Of a DNA stretch of 64,000 nt, positions 31,289 to 41,048 are shown one piece after another. Origin of the DNA: Undaria pinnatifida (Eukaryota; Sar; Phaeophyceae; Laminariales; Alariaceae). The stretch spans positions 2,474,040 through 2,538,039 of the forward strand of contig JABAKD010000001.1 of the NCBI GenBank assembly GCA_012845835.1, written 5' to 3'. Each line of letters opens with the position of its first letter. Positions within the stretch are counted from its first letter, which is position 1. The position numbers were made by a program, and so were the translations under genes. The notes under the pieces were generated by a model. The model searched no databases and was not told the origin of the DNA. It saw only the letters and a program-made list of their open reading frames with translations.

Positions 31289-31534
31289 TCACTTGTGTTG
31301 GAGCGACTGTTCGTGAGTCTCCAGGTGGGTCCGGATCTGTTGCTCTATATTGCGTCCGAAATCGCGATTGCAATTCTTGCACACCCAGTTGCCGCAGCTG
31401 GTCTTCGTGGCGATTTTTCCGATAGGCGAAAGTGCTATGCTCTCATGCGAAAGGCGTCCAGGGACCACTAGGGACGCGGAGTAACCTAGTTGGTTCGCAT
31501 TTTGTGCCCTATTTTTTTTGGCGATTTTGATCAT
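31289..31534 (-). CDS. Small ORF with a C2H2/BED-like zinc finger (hypothetical)
   Basis: An 81-residue frame ends with GNWVCKNCNRDFGRNIEQQI and RTHLETHEQS, spacing C-x2-C-x14-H-x3-H. This is close to a C2H2 or BED finger but two residues longer than the classic C2H2 spacing. BED fingers are common at the N-terminus of hAT and related transposases, so this may be a relic of one. There is no continuation in the same frame and no conserved neighbour. Confidence 0.3.
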   Translation of the reverse strand: MIKIAKKNRAQNANQLGYSASLVVPGRLSHESIALSPIGKIATKTSCGNWVCKNCNRDFGRNIEQQIRTHLETHEQSLQHK

Positions 31535-32590
31535 GCGGCTACGGCTTCTGGTATTATTGCTGCTCTGCTGCTGCTGCTGCTGCTGCCAGGGCTAGGCTTC
31601 TGCTGATGCTGATGTTGTCAATTATTGGGGAGGAGGCAGAACGACACACACTGCTCGATGGTGACCACTGTTACATATGATAATCCAGAGTTTTGTCTTT
31701 CCAGTGCTTGCCGATGCTGCTGCGAGGTACACGATAACCTCCAATATCACACGACAGCCCTCATGCATCTCCACTCACTCTCTGTGCTGTGCCAAACACT
31801 CATGCTCAATGGCCTGGCCCTCGTCCAATCCTGAACCGTCACCGAAGTTGGCCCCGCAGCAGCAGATGAAGTCCTCGCCATCGGCTGGATTTCCGCAGAC
31901 GCTTTGTAGCCAAGCTGTCATGTCGAAGGAGTGTTGTAGCAGGGGTCCCTTCACCGTGGAGGCCGTGCTCATTGTGACCACTCTCTCTTGCTCTCTCGCT
32001 TCTTCTCCGTTGCTCTGCGCCGTGCGTAGCTGGAACGCAGGCTGCTGCTGCGCGACCAGGGGGCTGCGTGTCTGCTATATAGTATAATACCTGTCGCTGC
32101 AAGGTCGCTGCCCCGTTATTATATAGGACTTAGAATAGGGGTTCTTTGCATAGGAAATTGTGTGGCGTAGTTGGGGGGGTCTTCGTACCCCCCCCCCCCC
32201 TCTGGAAGTGCGGAAAAAAAAATGGTTCGTAGGTGTCGAAATAAATAGAGTTTTTGGTGCGCCCTCGCGTAAACATTGGATTATTGGAACGAAATTTTTC
32301 ATTCATGTATTGTAGTTTGTTTTTTTTCTATCCTATGTATTCTCCTCGCACCACTCTCTCGCTCGTTCCCTGTAGCAACTCAGATCCAGAGTAACATAGC
32401 GGGCCCTCCTTCCCCTTCCCCACTACCAGGTACCGACGAATTTGTATGCACACCAAGGTGCGCATAGAGGTCATGCACACCTACTACTCGTACATATCTT
32501 TCACTCGCACTCACTCGTGTGCGAGGTTGATTGTTGCGTGGTCTGCCAAAAAAGAAAATGGTGAAAAGGTAACCGCCTCAGGCAAAAAAA
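31535..32590. other. No gene recognised; CTG microsatellite
   Basis: A CTGCTG run at about 31560-31590 and poly-C at about 32189-32200. A 136-codon frame at 31677-32087 lacks any recognised domain. Confidence 0.4.
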
Positions 32591-32628
32591 CCCAATATAT
32601 CTAGACTAGACTATAGACTATAGTCTAG

Positions 32629-33291
32629 TGTTATAAGGCTTAGTTTGGGTAAGCTATTGGTTAACCTTTTGCAAGTGGTCAAACGGACTAATACCCCACT
32701 AAAGTCCTTAACAAATGGCGTCGTCGGCAGGACATGGGTTTTTTGGGTCGTGGGTTCGATCCCCACCGTCCACAACAATAAACTTTTCAGATTTTCCCCA
32801 TGTCGAACTTGAAAAATACTCTCCCTGGTATCCCCAGGGAATGAAACGGCTTGGATATTGAAAGGTCCGCCGGTATATCCGGCCGACCTGCTATCCCGCC
32901 GTTTCAGGGGGGGAGAGTGTTATAAGGCTAAGTTTGGGTAAGCTATTGGTTAACGTTTTGCAAGTGGTCAAACGGACTAATACCCCACCAAGTCCTTAAC
33001 AAATGGCGTCGTCGACAGACCATGGGTTTTTTGGGTCGTGGGTTCGATCCCCACCGTCCACAACAATAAACTTTTCAGATTTTCCCCATGTCGAACTTGA
33101 AAAATACTCTCCCTGGTATCCCCAGGGAATGAAACGGCTTGGATATTGACAGAGGTCCGCCGTATATCCGGCCGACCTGCTATCCCGCCGTTTCAGGGGG
33201 GGAGAGTGTTATAAGGCTTAGTTTGGGTAACCTATTGGTTAACCTTTTGCAAGTGGTCAAACGAACCAATACCCCATTAAAGTCCTTAACA
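32629..33291 (+). mobile_element. TRIM tandem array: three LTRs, two internal regions
   Basis: Three short LTRs, 32629-32713, 32918-33001 and 33207-33291 (84-85 bp), begin TGTTATAAGGC and end CCTTAACA. Each of the first two is followed by AA and TGGCGTCGTCG, a primer site, and about 205 bp of internal sequence ending in a purine tract (CAGGGGGGGAGAG) next to the following LTR. Exact CTAG duplications flank the array (32625-32628 and 33292-33295) in a CTAGACTA-rich palindromic target. Each internal region carries GTGGGTTCGATCCCCACC (32750 and 33040), a perfect tRNA T-arm/box-B motif. It is non-coding, so it must be mobilised in trans. Terminal bases and 4-bp duplication match element A. Confidence 0.88.
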
Positions 33292-33345
33292 CTAGACTAC
33301 AGACTATAGTCTAGACTATAAGTCTAGTCTAGTCTATATATTTCA

Positions 33346-33644
33346 TTTTTTTTTCGCACACGTCTACTTTCCAGCTTCTGGACCAACCGTGGTCACAGGT
33401 GTCGTTCCTTCTCCCCCCCGGTTCTTGCCTTCAATTGTATATCGTGCATAGGGTTCAGCAATCCCACTGCTCGTCGGTTTTTCGTCGAGTGTTGCTAACT
33501 CATGCTCTCGCGCTTTCCGCAAGTCAATTTGTGCACAAGAAAAAGTCCCCATGAATTTATACGAGTATGCACTCGGGGGAATTCGAACTCACGAAACTGA
33601 CCTATACCAGGCTCGAGGATAACCTGATTCGCCACCGGGGCGAC
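33346..33644 (-). mobile_element. tRNA-derived SINE, copy 2
   Basis: Same 299-bp length and order as 16059-16357: head GTCGCCCCGGTGGCGAATCA, box B GAGTTCGAATTCC (33579-33591 on the plus strand), body, oligo-A tail (T-run 33346-33354). The two copies differ by scattered substitutions, so they are independent old insertions. It lies 18 bp from a Harbinger-like element. Confidence 0.8.
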
Positions 33645-33662
33645 CGGATCTGTACACCCTTA

Positions 33663-34399
33663 GGATATTTCTTATGCAGTCGGGTTCCGCCATTCGAAAA
33701 CGGCCATTTTCGACTGGATTTTTTCCGACTGGATTCTTCTGGCCCTTCTTCTTATCGTCAGTCGAGTCGATTTTATAGTTTTTGTGCTCTTCCTAGAGGC
33801 GGTTGGTGTGAGGGAGTACTGCTGTACAGCAGTCGAAATCGGTTGGCAGCTCTGTGCTTCGCGCTCTCTCCGCGAGCAACGGCTCGGCGAACCCTCGTCC
33901 CAGCGAGTTGGTGGCTTTGGGCTTAGCCGAAATCCGCCAAAGCTACATTTGTGGAGTTGCATTCAGCCGAGAGCCGGTAAAGCTACAGCAGCCGCAGCCG
34001 TTGTTAGCAGCACGGGATCGACACCGCGCGCTGCTGGCGAGAAAAACTAGGAATGCGCCACGCTGACTTGCTGCGAGAAGCAATAGCTGGGATAGCCATG
34101 CCAGCGTCAGCGCCTTGTATGATACTTCAGTGTGGTACTTGGTATGGGTGTATGGCCGTGTGGCCGTGTGGGTGTGTGTTTGATGGTGGGGTGAGCGATG
34201 CGATCGGTTCAAAAAACACGTGTAAAACTTTTTCGACTGAGCTTTTCGACTGGAGGGTCTGGATCCGCCAATCGGAATTCTCAGTCGAAAAAAATTGAGT
34301 CGAAAGAGACCTTTTTCGACTGCGTAAGAAAGCCCGATTTGAGCTTCAGTCGAAGAAGGCCGTTATCGACTGACAAATCCGACTGCATAAGAAATAGCC
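33663..34399. mobile_element. PIF/Harbinger-like MITE with TTA duplication
   Basis: The left end GGATATTTCTTATGCAGTCGG and the right end (reverse complement GGCTATTTCTTATGCAGTCGG) form TIRs of about 21 bp. TTA flanks both sides (33660-33662 and 34400-34402). A 3-bp TWA duplication and GG-starting TIRs fit the PIF/Harbinger superfamily. Subterminal regions on both sides are filled with TCGACT/AGTCGA motifs, probably transposase binding sites. 737 bp; no transposase. Confidence 0.8.
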
Positions 34400-34519
34400 T
34401 TATAAGTTAGCGGTGTGCATAGCCCATTCACCCCTACCCAATCTACGGAATTTTCCAAGGTTATGTTCTGTAGGGTTTGCGTATTCTGGATAAGGGTATG
34501 GGAGGCATGCGAAACTTCC

Positions 34520-34905
34520 AGAAGTTTCGGCTACGGGTATAGTCTAGAAGTGGTACATATGTCGCAGAAGTTCCGTGTATTGTGGAACGGGCGTACAGAA
34601 CTCACAGAAGTTCCGGGCGGGTACAAAACATGCTGTACCCCTACCCCGTGTATTGTGGCATGGGTTGTTGTACACAACTCGCAGAGATTCTGGATACTGG
34701 TATGAAAGTCAAACAAAACTTCCAGAAGTTCCAGGTATTGTGGCACGGGCGTACAAAAGTTGCAGAAGTTCCGGGCAGCGGTATAAAAATGCTGCACCCG
34801 TACCCCGGATATTTGTAGCACCGGCGTACAGAACATAAGAAATTCCGGGTACGGTTATGAATGTCCTGCAGAACTTACAGATGTTCCGGGTACGGGTAAT
34901 GCCCA
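34520..34905 (+). repeat. Minisatellite with AGAAGTTCCGGGTA core, array 1
   Basis: Irregular units built from ACAGAACTT/CCAGAAGTTCCGGGTA, GGTATGAATGTC and TACCCCGNRTATTGTGGCA. The array at 51735-52140 has the same units in similar order and orientation, so the two are copies of one repeat. No coding. Confidence 0.7.
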
Positions 34906-35447
34906 GATGAAGACACAGCCTCGGGGGTTGAGTTCGATTTGAAGTAGAGGATTTTCCAAACTGCATGGCACGTTCTCACCGTGGGCCAGCGTCTCCGAGG
35001 CAATCCGCCGTGGATTTTGGAGGCCATCGCCAACCATCACCGTGACGATTAATCATAAACCTCAACGAGTACCTACGGGGGTAACAGCCGCGCTCACGAC
35101 TACTGTTCTCTAACAGATCATACCATGGCGGTCGCAAGCCCAATTCAGCTCTCAATATAAGTCAAGTGCCACAACAAAGGAACGATGATACCGAAAACAC
35201 AGAAAGTTCAATTCGATCATACCTAATATCGAGATCTGCATTATTATTCCGACCAGAAAATACATTGACAACATATGCAACATGGTTTTGCGATAGGAGG
35301 CAAGTTCATATGTTTCCAACATCTTCGAATCGAGTTCATTTCGATTCATTAAACAAGAACATTTTCGATGCAATAAAAATGCCCTTCGTTTATACTACCT
35401 TTCGAAACGAAAGGAACATGAACTAACATGTAGGTGCTATTACGAAA
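34906..35447. other. No gene recognised
   Basis: AT-richer unique-looking sequence. The frames at 35152-35373 (minus) and 35166-35426 (plus) are short, overlap each other and show no domain. Confidence 0.4.
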
Positions 35448-36230
35448 ATATTACAAAAAATGAAAATACAACCCAGCTGTGAGATCGAAGATTTCGTCGA
35501 AACTCATCTTTGCAAGCTGTGTGTGATACTCCCGTCGCGCGTGTTACTGGTTGTGTCTCCTCATTAAGGATATTGGTCGGCGACTCCCCTTACAACTACA
35601 TCGTAGCTATCAGGGTCAACAGGGTGATGTTAGTCAGTCTGTGCGCAGAAACTATAAAACCCGTTTCTGAGGGGGACAAAATCTGACAGTTGTGGAGGGA
35701 AATGTATCCGTTTATCAAGTGAATCCTGTAAGTCAAATAACCGGTGAGGGGGGGGCGGAGTTTTGAAGGACGTGGGGGCCTGGTTTTGATCAAAAGCGAG
35801 CGGGGTTGGAGGGGGGGGGGGGGGGGGGGGGGGCGGGCGGGCGGGCAATTTGTGCGTGGAAGCTATAAATCCTTGAAGGGGATAAATCCGACGGTTTGGG
35901 GAAAAGAAACTAAAAATGTGCACACCAGTTTATCATAGGGCGGGGGTGGGGCGGGTGGGGCAGCTCAACCTGTGCGTGGAAACTATACATTATTTTGAGG
36001 GGATAAATGCGACTGTTTCGGAAATAATGCATCAGTTTATCATGTATATCCTGGGGCAAGTCGTACAATCAGTGAGTAGAGAGAGGGCGGAGTGTTCGAG
36101 GGGGTGGGGGTGGGATGGGGTGGGGGGGTTGGGGAGGTGGGGGGTGGGGGCGGGGGAGGTTGGGGGGGGGGGTGGGGGGGGAGGAAGGCTTTTAGGTGAG
36201 GAGTTTATTATACGTATGGTTCTAGGTCTA
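35448..36230 (-). repeat. C-rich (G-rich on +) tandem family, copy 4
   Basis: Same orientation as 30640-31137. GTGCGCAGAAACTATAAA (35641), GTGCGTGGAAGCTATAAA (35852) and GTGCGTGGAAACTATACA (35972) recur between poly-G tracts, including 23 G at 35811-35833 and long GGGGTGGGG stretches to 36180. Strong G-quadruplex potential; not coding. Confidence 0.75.
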
Positions 36231-36782
36231 GGCGATGGTGCAGGTGGTGGGGAAGATAGGGGCGTTCGGGGCGTGGGGGGGGGGGAAAGCAGCGGCATGG
36301 ATGGTTCTAGAAAGATATTATAGCACAGTGCAGACGACAGAAAGCGGCATCCCGCTGCCATGCCGCGCCACCGTGCGGTACAGCAGAATGCACCTAGGTT
36401 TTTGACGCCGATCCGAGACGCTGACTAGTCAACTCAGCCCCGTACCGGTTTTGACACAAACGCCTTGGGGTACATCGAACCGTGACTTTTCAGCTCGGCC
36501 GTCACCGTTTCCTGACGACCCATAACACTTTCTGTCGCAAAATACCCCGTGCGGACCGACTTTGCCCCAGGCTCTTCACGGCCATAGCCGTTCAACTGCC
36601 CGAATCTCAACCATGAGCACAACGTCATGTAGCATCCATGGAACGACACGCTTTCACATACCTTTACAGTACGGATCCCTTTAGAGCAGTCATTACAACA
36701 CCCCTTCCGCACACGGTACGAACCGCTGCTCAAGCATACATAGCTCGCACCTTGCGTAGCACGCACAACACATACATGTGTC
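36231..36782. other. No gene recognised
   Basis: A minus-strand open frame of 110 codons (36434-36766) shows no domain. Nothing else is visible. Confidence 0.35.
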
Positions 36783-36985
36783 GTTGTTGTTGTTGTTGAT
36801 GTCGTTGTTGTTGTAGTTGTTGTTGTTGCTGTTGTTGTTGTCGTTGTTGTTGTTGGTGGTGGTGGTGGTAGTGTTGTTGGTGTTGTTGTTCTTGTTGTTG
36901 TTGTTGTTGTTGATCTTGTTCTTGTGGTTGTTGTTATTGCTGTTGTTTATGTTATTGTTGCTATTGCTGTTGTTGTTTTCGATGT
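36783..36985 (+). repeat. TTG trinucleotide microsatellite, about 200 bp
   Basis: Near-continuous TTG/GTT units with scattered GGT, CTT and ATT interruptions. The open frame over it is Leu/Val low complexity only. Confidence 0.9.
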
Positions 36986-37117
36986 TTTCACACTATCTCG
37001 CATAATCAGGTTTGTGCGCACAGGACAGGTTCCAGTATTGGGTGAAGTATGGATGGATGGCCGGGAAAAGGTTGGGGTGAAGGGACAAAGAGGCAGTGTG
37101 GCTCCCCCTATAGGCTA

Positions 37118-37360
37118 TCTATATATGGTCTTGAAAACCCTGTGATTATCCGAACTGAGATAATTCGGATGGGTTTCGTATATATTATTCGGGATACTCA
37201 GGAAGTAGATCGGAGGCACGTGCCCTGGATCTCAGAAGCCATCCGGGGGTCTGGTGGAATCGAATGAAGCCACGTCTCTGAGAAGGCTAAGAAAGTGAGT
37301 ACTCTCCGAGGAACTGCTCAGTTGGCAGACCTGCTGGACACAAAGCCCACCACTCCTACA
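37118..37360 (+). repeat. 5' LTR of element B (decayed)
   Basis: Homologous to the reverse complement of 15748-16016: GATTATCCGAACTGAGAT, GGGTTTCGTATA, GATCGGAGGCACGTGCC, AAGAAAGTGAGTACTCTCCG in order. It ends CCTACA at 37360, followed by GTA and the primer site TGGCGTCGTCTTGG. Confidence 0.8.
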
Positions 37361-37362
37361 GT

Positions 37363-37376
37363 ATGGCGTCGTCTTG
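37363..37376 (+). promoter_or_regulatory. Primer-binding site of element B
   Basis: TGGCGTCGTCTTGG, shortly after the LTR end. It shares TGGCGTC with the primer sites of element A, the 19.6-kb gypsy element and the TRIM. Confidence 0.65.
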
Positions 37377-38304
37377 GGCTTGGCTTGCTGTTGTGGCAGC
37401 GTTTCTCCAATCTTGCCGGTAGCTGTTTTCGTAGCGATTTTGCTTTTGCTTTTCATCGAGCCCACAGCCCCTGTTCCTTTACGGGTGGCTTCTCAATGGG
37501 AGAAGTGCCCTTCCTCCTCCAACGGCGACCACAACCGCATTTAGATGGCAGAAGCCCCTCCTGTTGGTCGCCGGACGCTTACCACACGGACGACACTTTC
37601 CGACTACGTGAAGACGACACTACTCTTTGGAGCACACTCTTCGTCTCGGTTTTTAGTCGCATCAGTTCCCCGCCACCTGGTCACATGGACCACTCCGCGG
37701 CGGAACCCGCCAAGCCCCACCCATCAGACTTGTTACCTCCGCGCTTAGCCAGCATGATGCACTGCACATCGACGCGAGCTGCCAGCACAAGCCCCAAGAT
37801 CGCCTGTCGACCTGTACTGTTTTTCTGGGATTCGGGGCAGAGGCATATGCACGACACGCCACTGACAAGCATACTGGAATCAACCCTTGACGAACCAGCG
37901 ACGGGGATTTTGCTTGCTGAAATAGTCCTTCGGCCTGCATACACCTTTGCTCACGGAGCCAGACCGACCTTCGCGGGACCTCCTTGGACTACGGTCATCG
38001 CAGTCTAGGAGCTCATGATGGGGCTCCTTCCTTGTGGTCCTCCGTGGGGGGGAACAATCATCACTCGCGGAATGTTTGGGCTTTCTCGTTTAGCGAATTT
38101 TCCAGTTCACGCATTATCGTATGGGTTTCAGTACATGCGCCGATCTGTCTTACACGTCGGACACACTCTGTGCTCACTTTCGGTTTAAATAGTACAGCTA
38201 TCAATTTGACGCAACCCGGACCCCACCCCGATCTTTCGCGATCAACAACGATCAACTGCGTAACGCAGCTTCAACCACCATCATGTTCGCAGCGCTACCA
38301 ACCA

Positions 38305-41030
38305 CAGTACAGCATAATGGTTCGCGGTTAGTGCGTGCCATATACCGCCGGATTATCTGCTGTAGAAGTCACTGTACAGCAGCCGAGTCGCCTACTTTGC
38401 TCCCGCCAGTTAACCACATAGCTCCACCCCTCACTGCCTTAGCGTCCACAGCCTCAACACTGCAGCCCTAACAAGCTCCGCTGTTGTGGGAGTGCTCTAT
38501 GCATGTTCGATTAGAGCGATTTTTCGTCTTGGCCTTCCCGTGACAAGAACTTGAATTTAGTGAACGCTGAAATTATATGCTGGCTTTTTCTGGCACAAGG
38601 TTGTCGGCGTGTGCGATGCCCTATATTTCACCATTCATGGGTACACAGGGGCTAACATCACTTACTGTACAGGTACAGCTGCGGTAGAGCGGCACACTGC
38701 ACTGCTGTTGCCGTAACTGTCCCTTTATAGTGCAGTCGGTGTGGGTACGGATAATTTCTCAGCTGTCCAGGCGTTAGGCCGTCTTCCCACTGCTGCCGGT
38801 ACATGTGCTCCCCTTCCACAACGCTGCTACGGTCGATGCTGCATTTTGTTTCCCAGCTGTAACGACGGATCTGTCCGTTGCAAGGCGGTCTACAGTTGGC
38901 GGAGACGCTGAGCACTATATGTTTGGCGCATGCGCTGCCTTTCTGTTGCTGTTGTTAGTACATGCGCTGCCCTTCACGATGCTGCTAGGGCCTGTGCTGG
39001 CATTTTTTTTTCTCTGCACATGTTCGGACAGGTACTGCCCATGACAGAGCGTTTACTACAGTTCGCGGAGATAATGTGCTTAACACAGCTTTTAATAGTG
39101 AAAGTGGTGATCAGCCGGTTTAACGTGGTATTTGGGGCAAACAGCCTTTCTATTCGGCTGCTGGCGTACACATCTTATCTACAGCTGGTCTTGGTATTAT
39201 ACTACCATTTTGAAGGAGGTTGGTGTTGCCGTCACCCGTGGACACAGGAGCAATTTTTCAGCAATCAGCACTACTGTAGGCGCGATCGTCCCCTTATAGT
39301 GCGTACGGTGGGGAAACGGCCTTGTTCGGACGCGATACTACCCACCTTGTTGCGGTTGGAATCGTCGTTACCTGTTAACACATCATCAGCGATACTACAG
39401 CAATCGGCACTACTGTAGGCGCGATCGTCTTTCTATAGTGCGGACGGTGGAGAATATGCCTTGTTCGGGGGTTATACCGCCCATCTTCGTGCGGTTGGTT
39501 TTGTCGGTACCTATGGGCACAGCAGCGGTAATGCAGCAGGGAGCACTACTACTGTAGGCGCGATCGTGCCCTTATATTGCGGTCGGTGGGGAAACTACTT
39601 TGTTCGGGCATTGTACTGACCTTGTCGTCTGCTTAGTATTATGCTCAACCCTCTACCGTGCTACCCCCCGTACACTACTGTTAGGGCAGATACTGCACGT
39701 GTCCGCGATCCTCCACCGCCCTACCCGTCCCTACACTATTGTTGGAGCAGATGCTATCCGTTTTTATGCGGCTAGCTGAGCGAACCTCTACTGTGCTATG
39801 GCAAATGCTGCCCGTTTTTATACGGTTGGTTGCGCGGTCCTGTACTGTGCTACCCCCCCCTACACTAGTGCCAGGGCAGATGCTGTCCGTTTTTTATTAC
39901 GTTTACTGCGCGAGCTTCTACTGTGCTACCCCCCCCATACACCACTGCTGGGGCACAATACTGTTGGGGCAGAAGCTACCCGTTTTTATGCGGCTAACTG
40001 TGCGGTTATCTACTGTGCTCCCTCCCCGTAAACTACTGTTAGGGCCGATGCTGCCCGTTTTTGCACGGTTAACTGGGCGATCCTCTACTGTGCTGCCCCC
40101 CCTACACTACGGAACCCAGGTTACCAACTGCATGTTTTTGTGCGGTGAGCGTCGACGTTTCAGGCGACCCTTTACACCGATGCGTGCTACGATAGAGGCA
40201 GCACTTTTGTATGATTTAGTTTCTGAATGACGGGGCTCCTTAACACAAAATCGTCGAAAATAGGGCATTTTTGTGTTGCATGATTCTCGTTCTATATCTA
40301 GGCCATGGAATTTTTAATCCGGTAGCAGTTTTTTTTTTCCCTAGTTCAGATTTTGGGATGCATCTTAATCTTCCAAATTGAGGAAACCTCAGAAAAAAAG
40401 AGGTACACCTTTATCGTACACCGCGTCTACTGTGCCCCCCCCCTTCACTGTGCATGGGATAAATGCTGCCTGTTTTGATGCGATGGTGGTGGGCTTCTTG
40501 TGCAACCCATTAATGTGCCACCCCCCCCCTACACTGCACCTAGGTGAAATGCTTCCTGTTTAAGTGCGATGGGCGTGGGTGGTTTGGGCGACGCTTTCCT
40601 ATACTACCCACCGCCTAGGTAAAAAGCTGCCTGATTTAGTACGATGGGTGTAGACGTACGTTTACTGCGTTGCACCCCCTGCATTGCGGTTAGGGTCCGT
40701 GCTGCCCACTTTGGCCCCTTTGGCTGCTGTTCGTGCAGGCGTTACCCGTCTACCCTACGGTCAGACTGGGCTGCTCTTAGGTTGCGGTTTCGGCGGATGG
40801 TACCCTTCTTACCGCTGTCCGCCTTGTGTACTGCTTGTTGGCGTGGTTGCTACCATCACTGATACTGGGCGGAGTCGAGGCCCATATCTTGCTGCTTGCT
40901 AGCACACAGATATTATCGCTACTTGCAGCAGAGACACCACAACAATATATATCTGCCTCTATAGTTTCTTTACGCGTCGTTCCCACCCCGCCATCTTCCT
41001 CCACACCCCCTCCTGCCGCTCCCCTCCCTA
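38305..41030. mobile_element. 2.7-kb insertion in the leader of element B
   Basis: In A the leader runs directly from GCAGCG into the gag start region. In B these parts are separated by about 2.7 kb of unrelated DNA. It holds a 140-bp repeat (CTACTGTAGGCGCGATCGT at about 39271, 39410 and 39549, with a relic near 38717) and a 60-65-bp repeat array (39640-40690). I cannot define its terminal repeats or target duplication, and no protein is encoded. It could be a non-autonomous transposon with internal satellites. Confidence 0.6.
39640..40690 (+). repeat. 60-65-bp minisatellite inside the element B insertion
   Basis: Units contain TCTACTGTGCTACCCCCCC, TACACTACTGTTAGGGCAGA and TGCTGCCCGTTTTTATGCGG. 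About eight units can be followed to 40140, then a more diverged set from 40430. Open frames across the array are repeat artefacts. Confidence 0.7.
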
Positions 41031-41048
41031 CAGAAAACGAGCCACAAC

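Noticed and set aside
34520-34905. GAACTTC/GAAGTTC motifs as heat-shock elements
   Set aside because: Spacing between GAA and TTC is one base, not two, and the motif is simply the minisatellite unit.
36817-37005. Leu/Val-rich frame resembling a membrane segment
   Set aside because: It is the translation of the TTG microsatellite.
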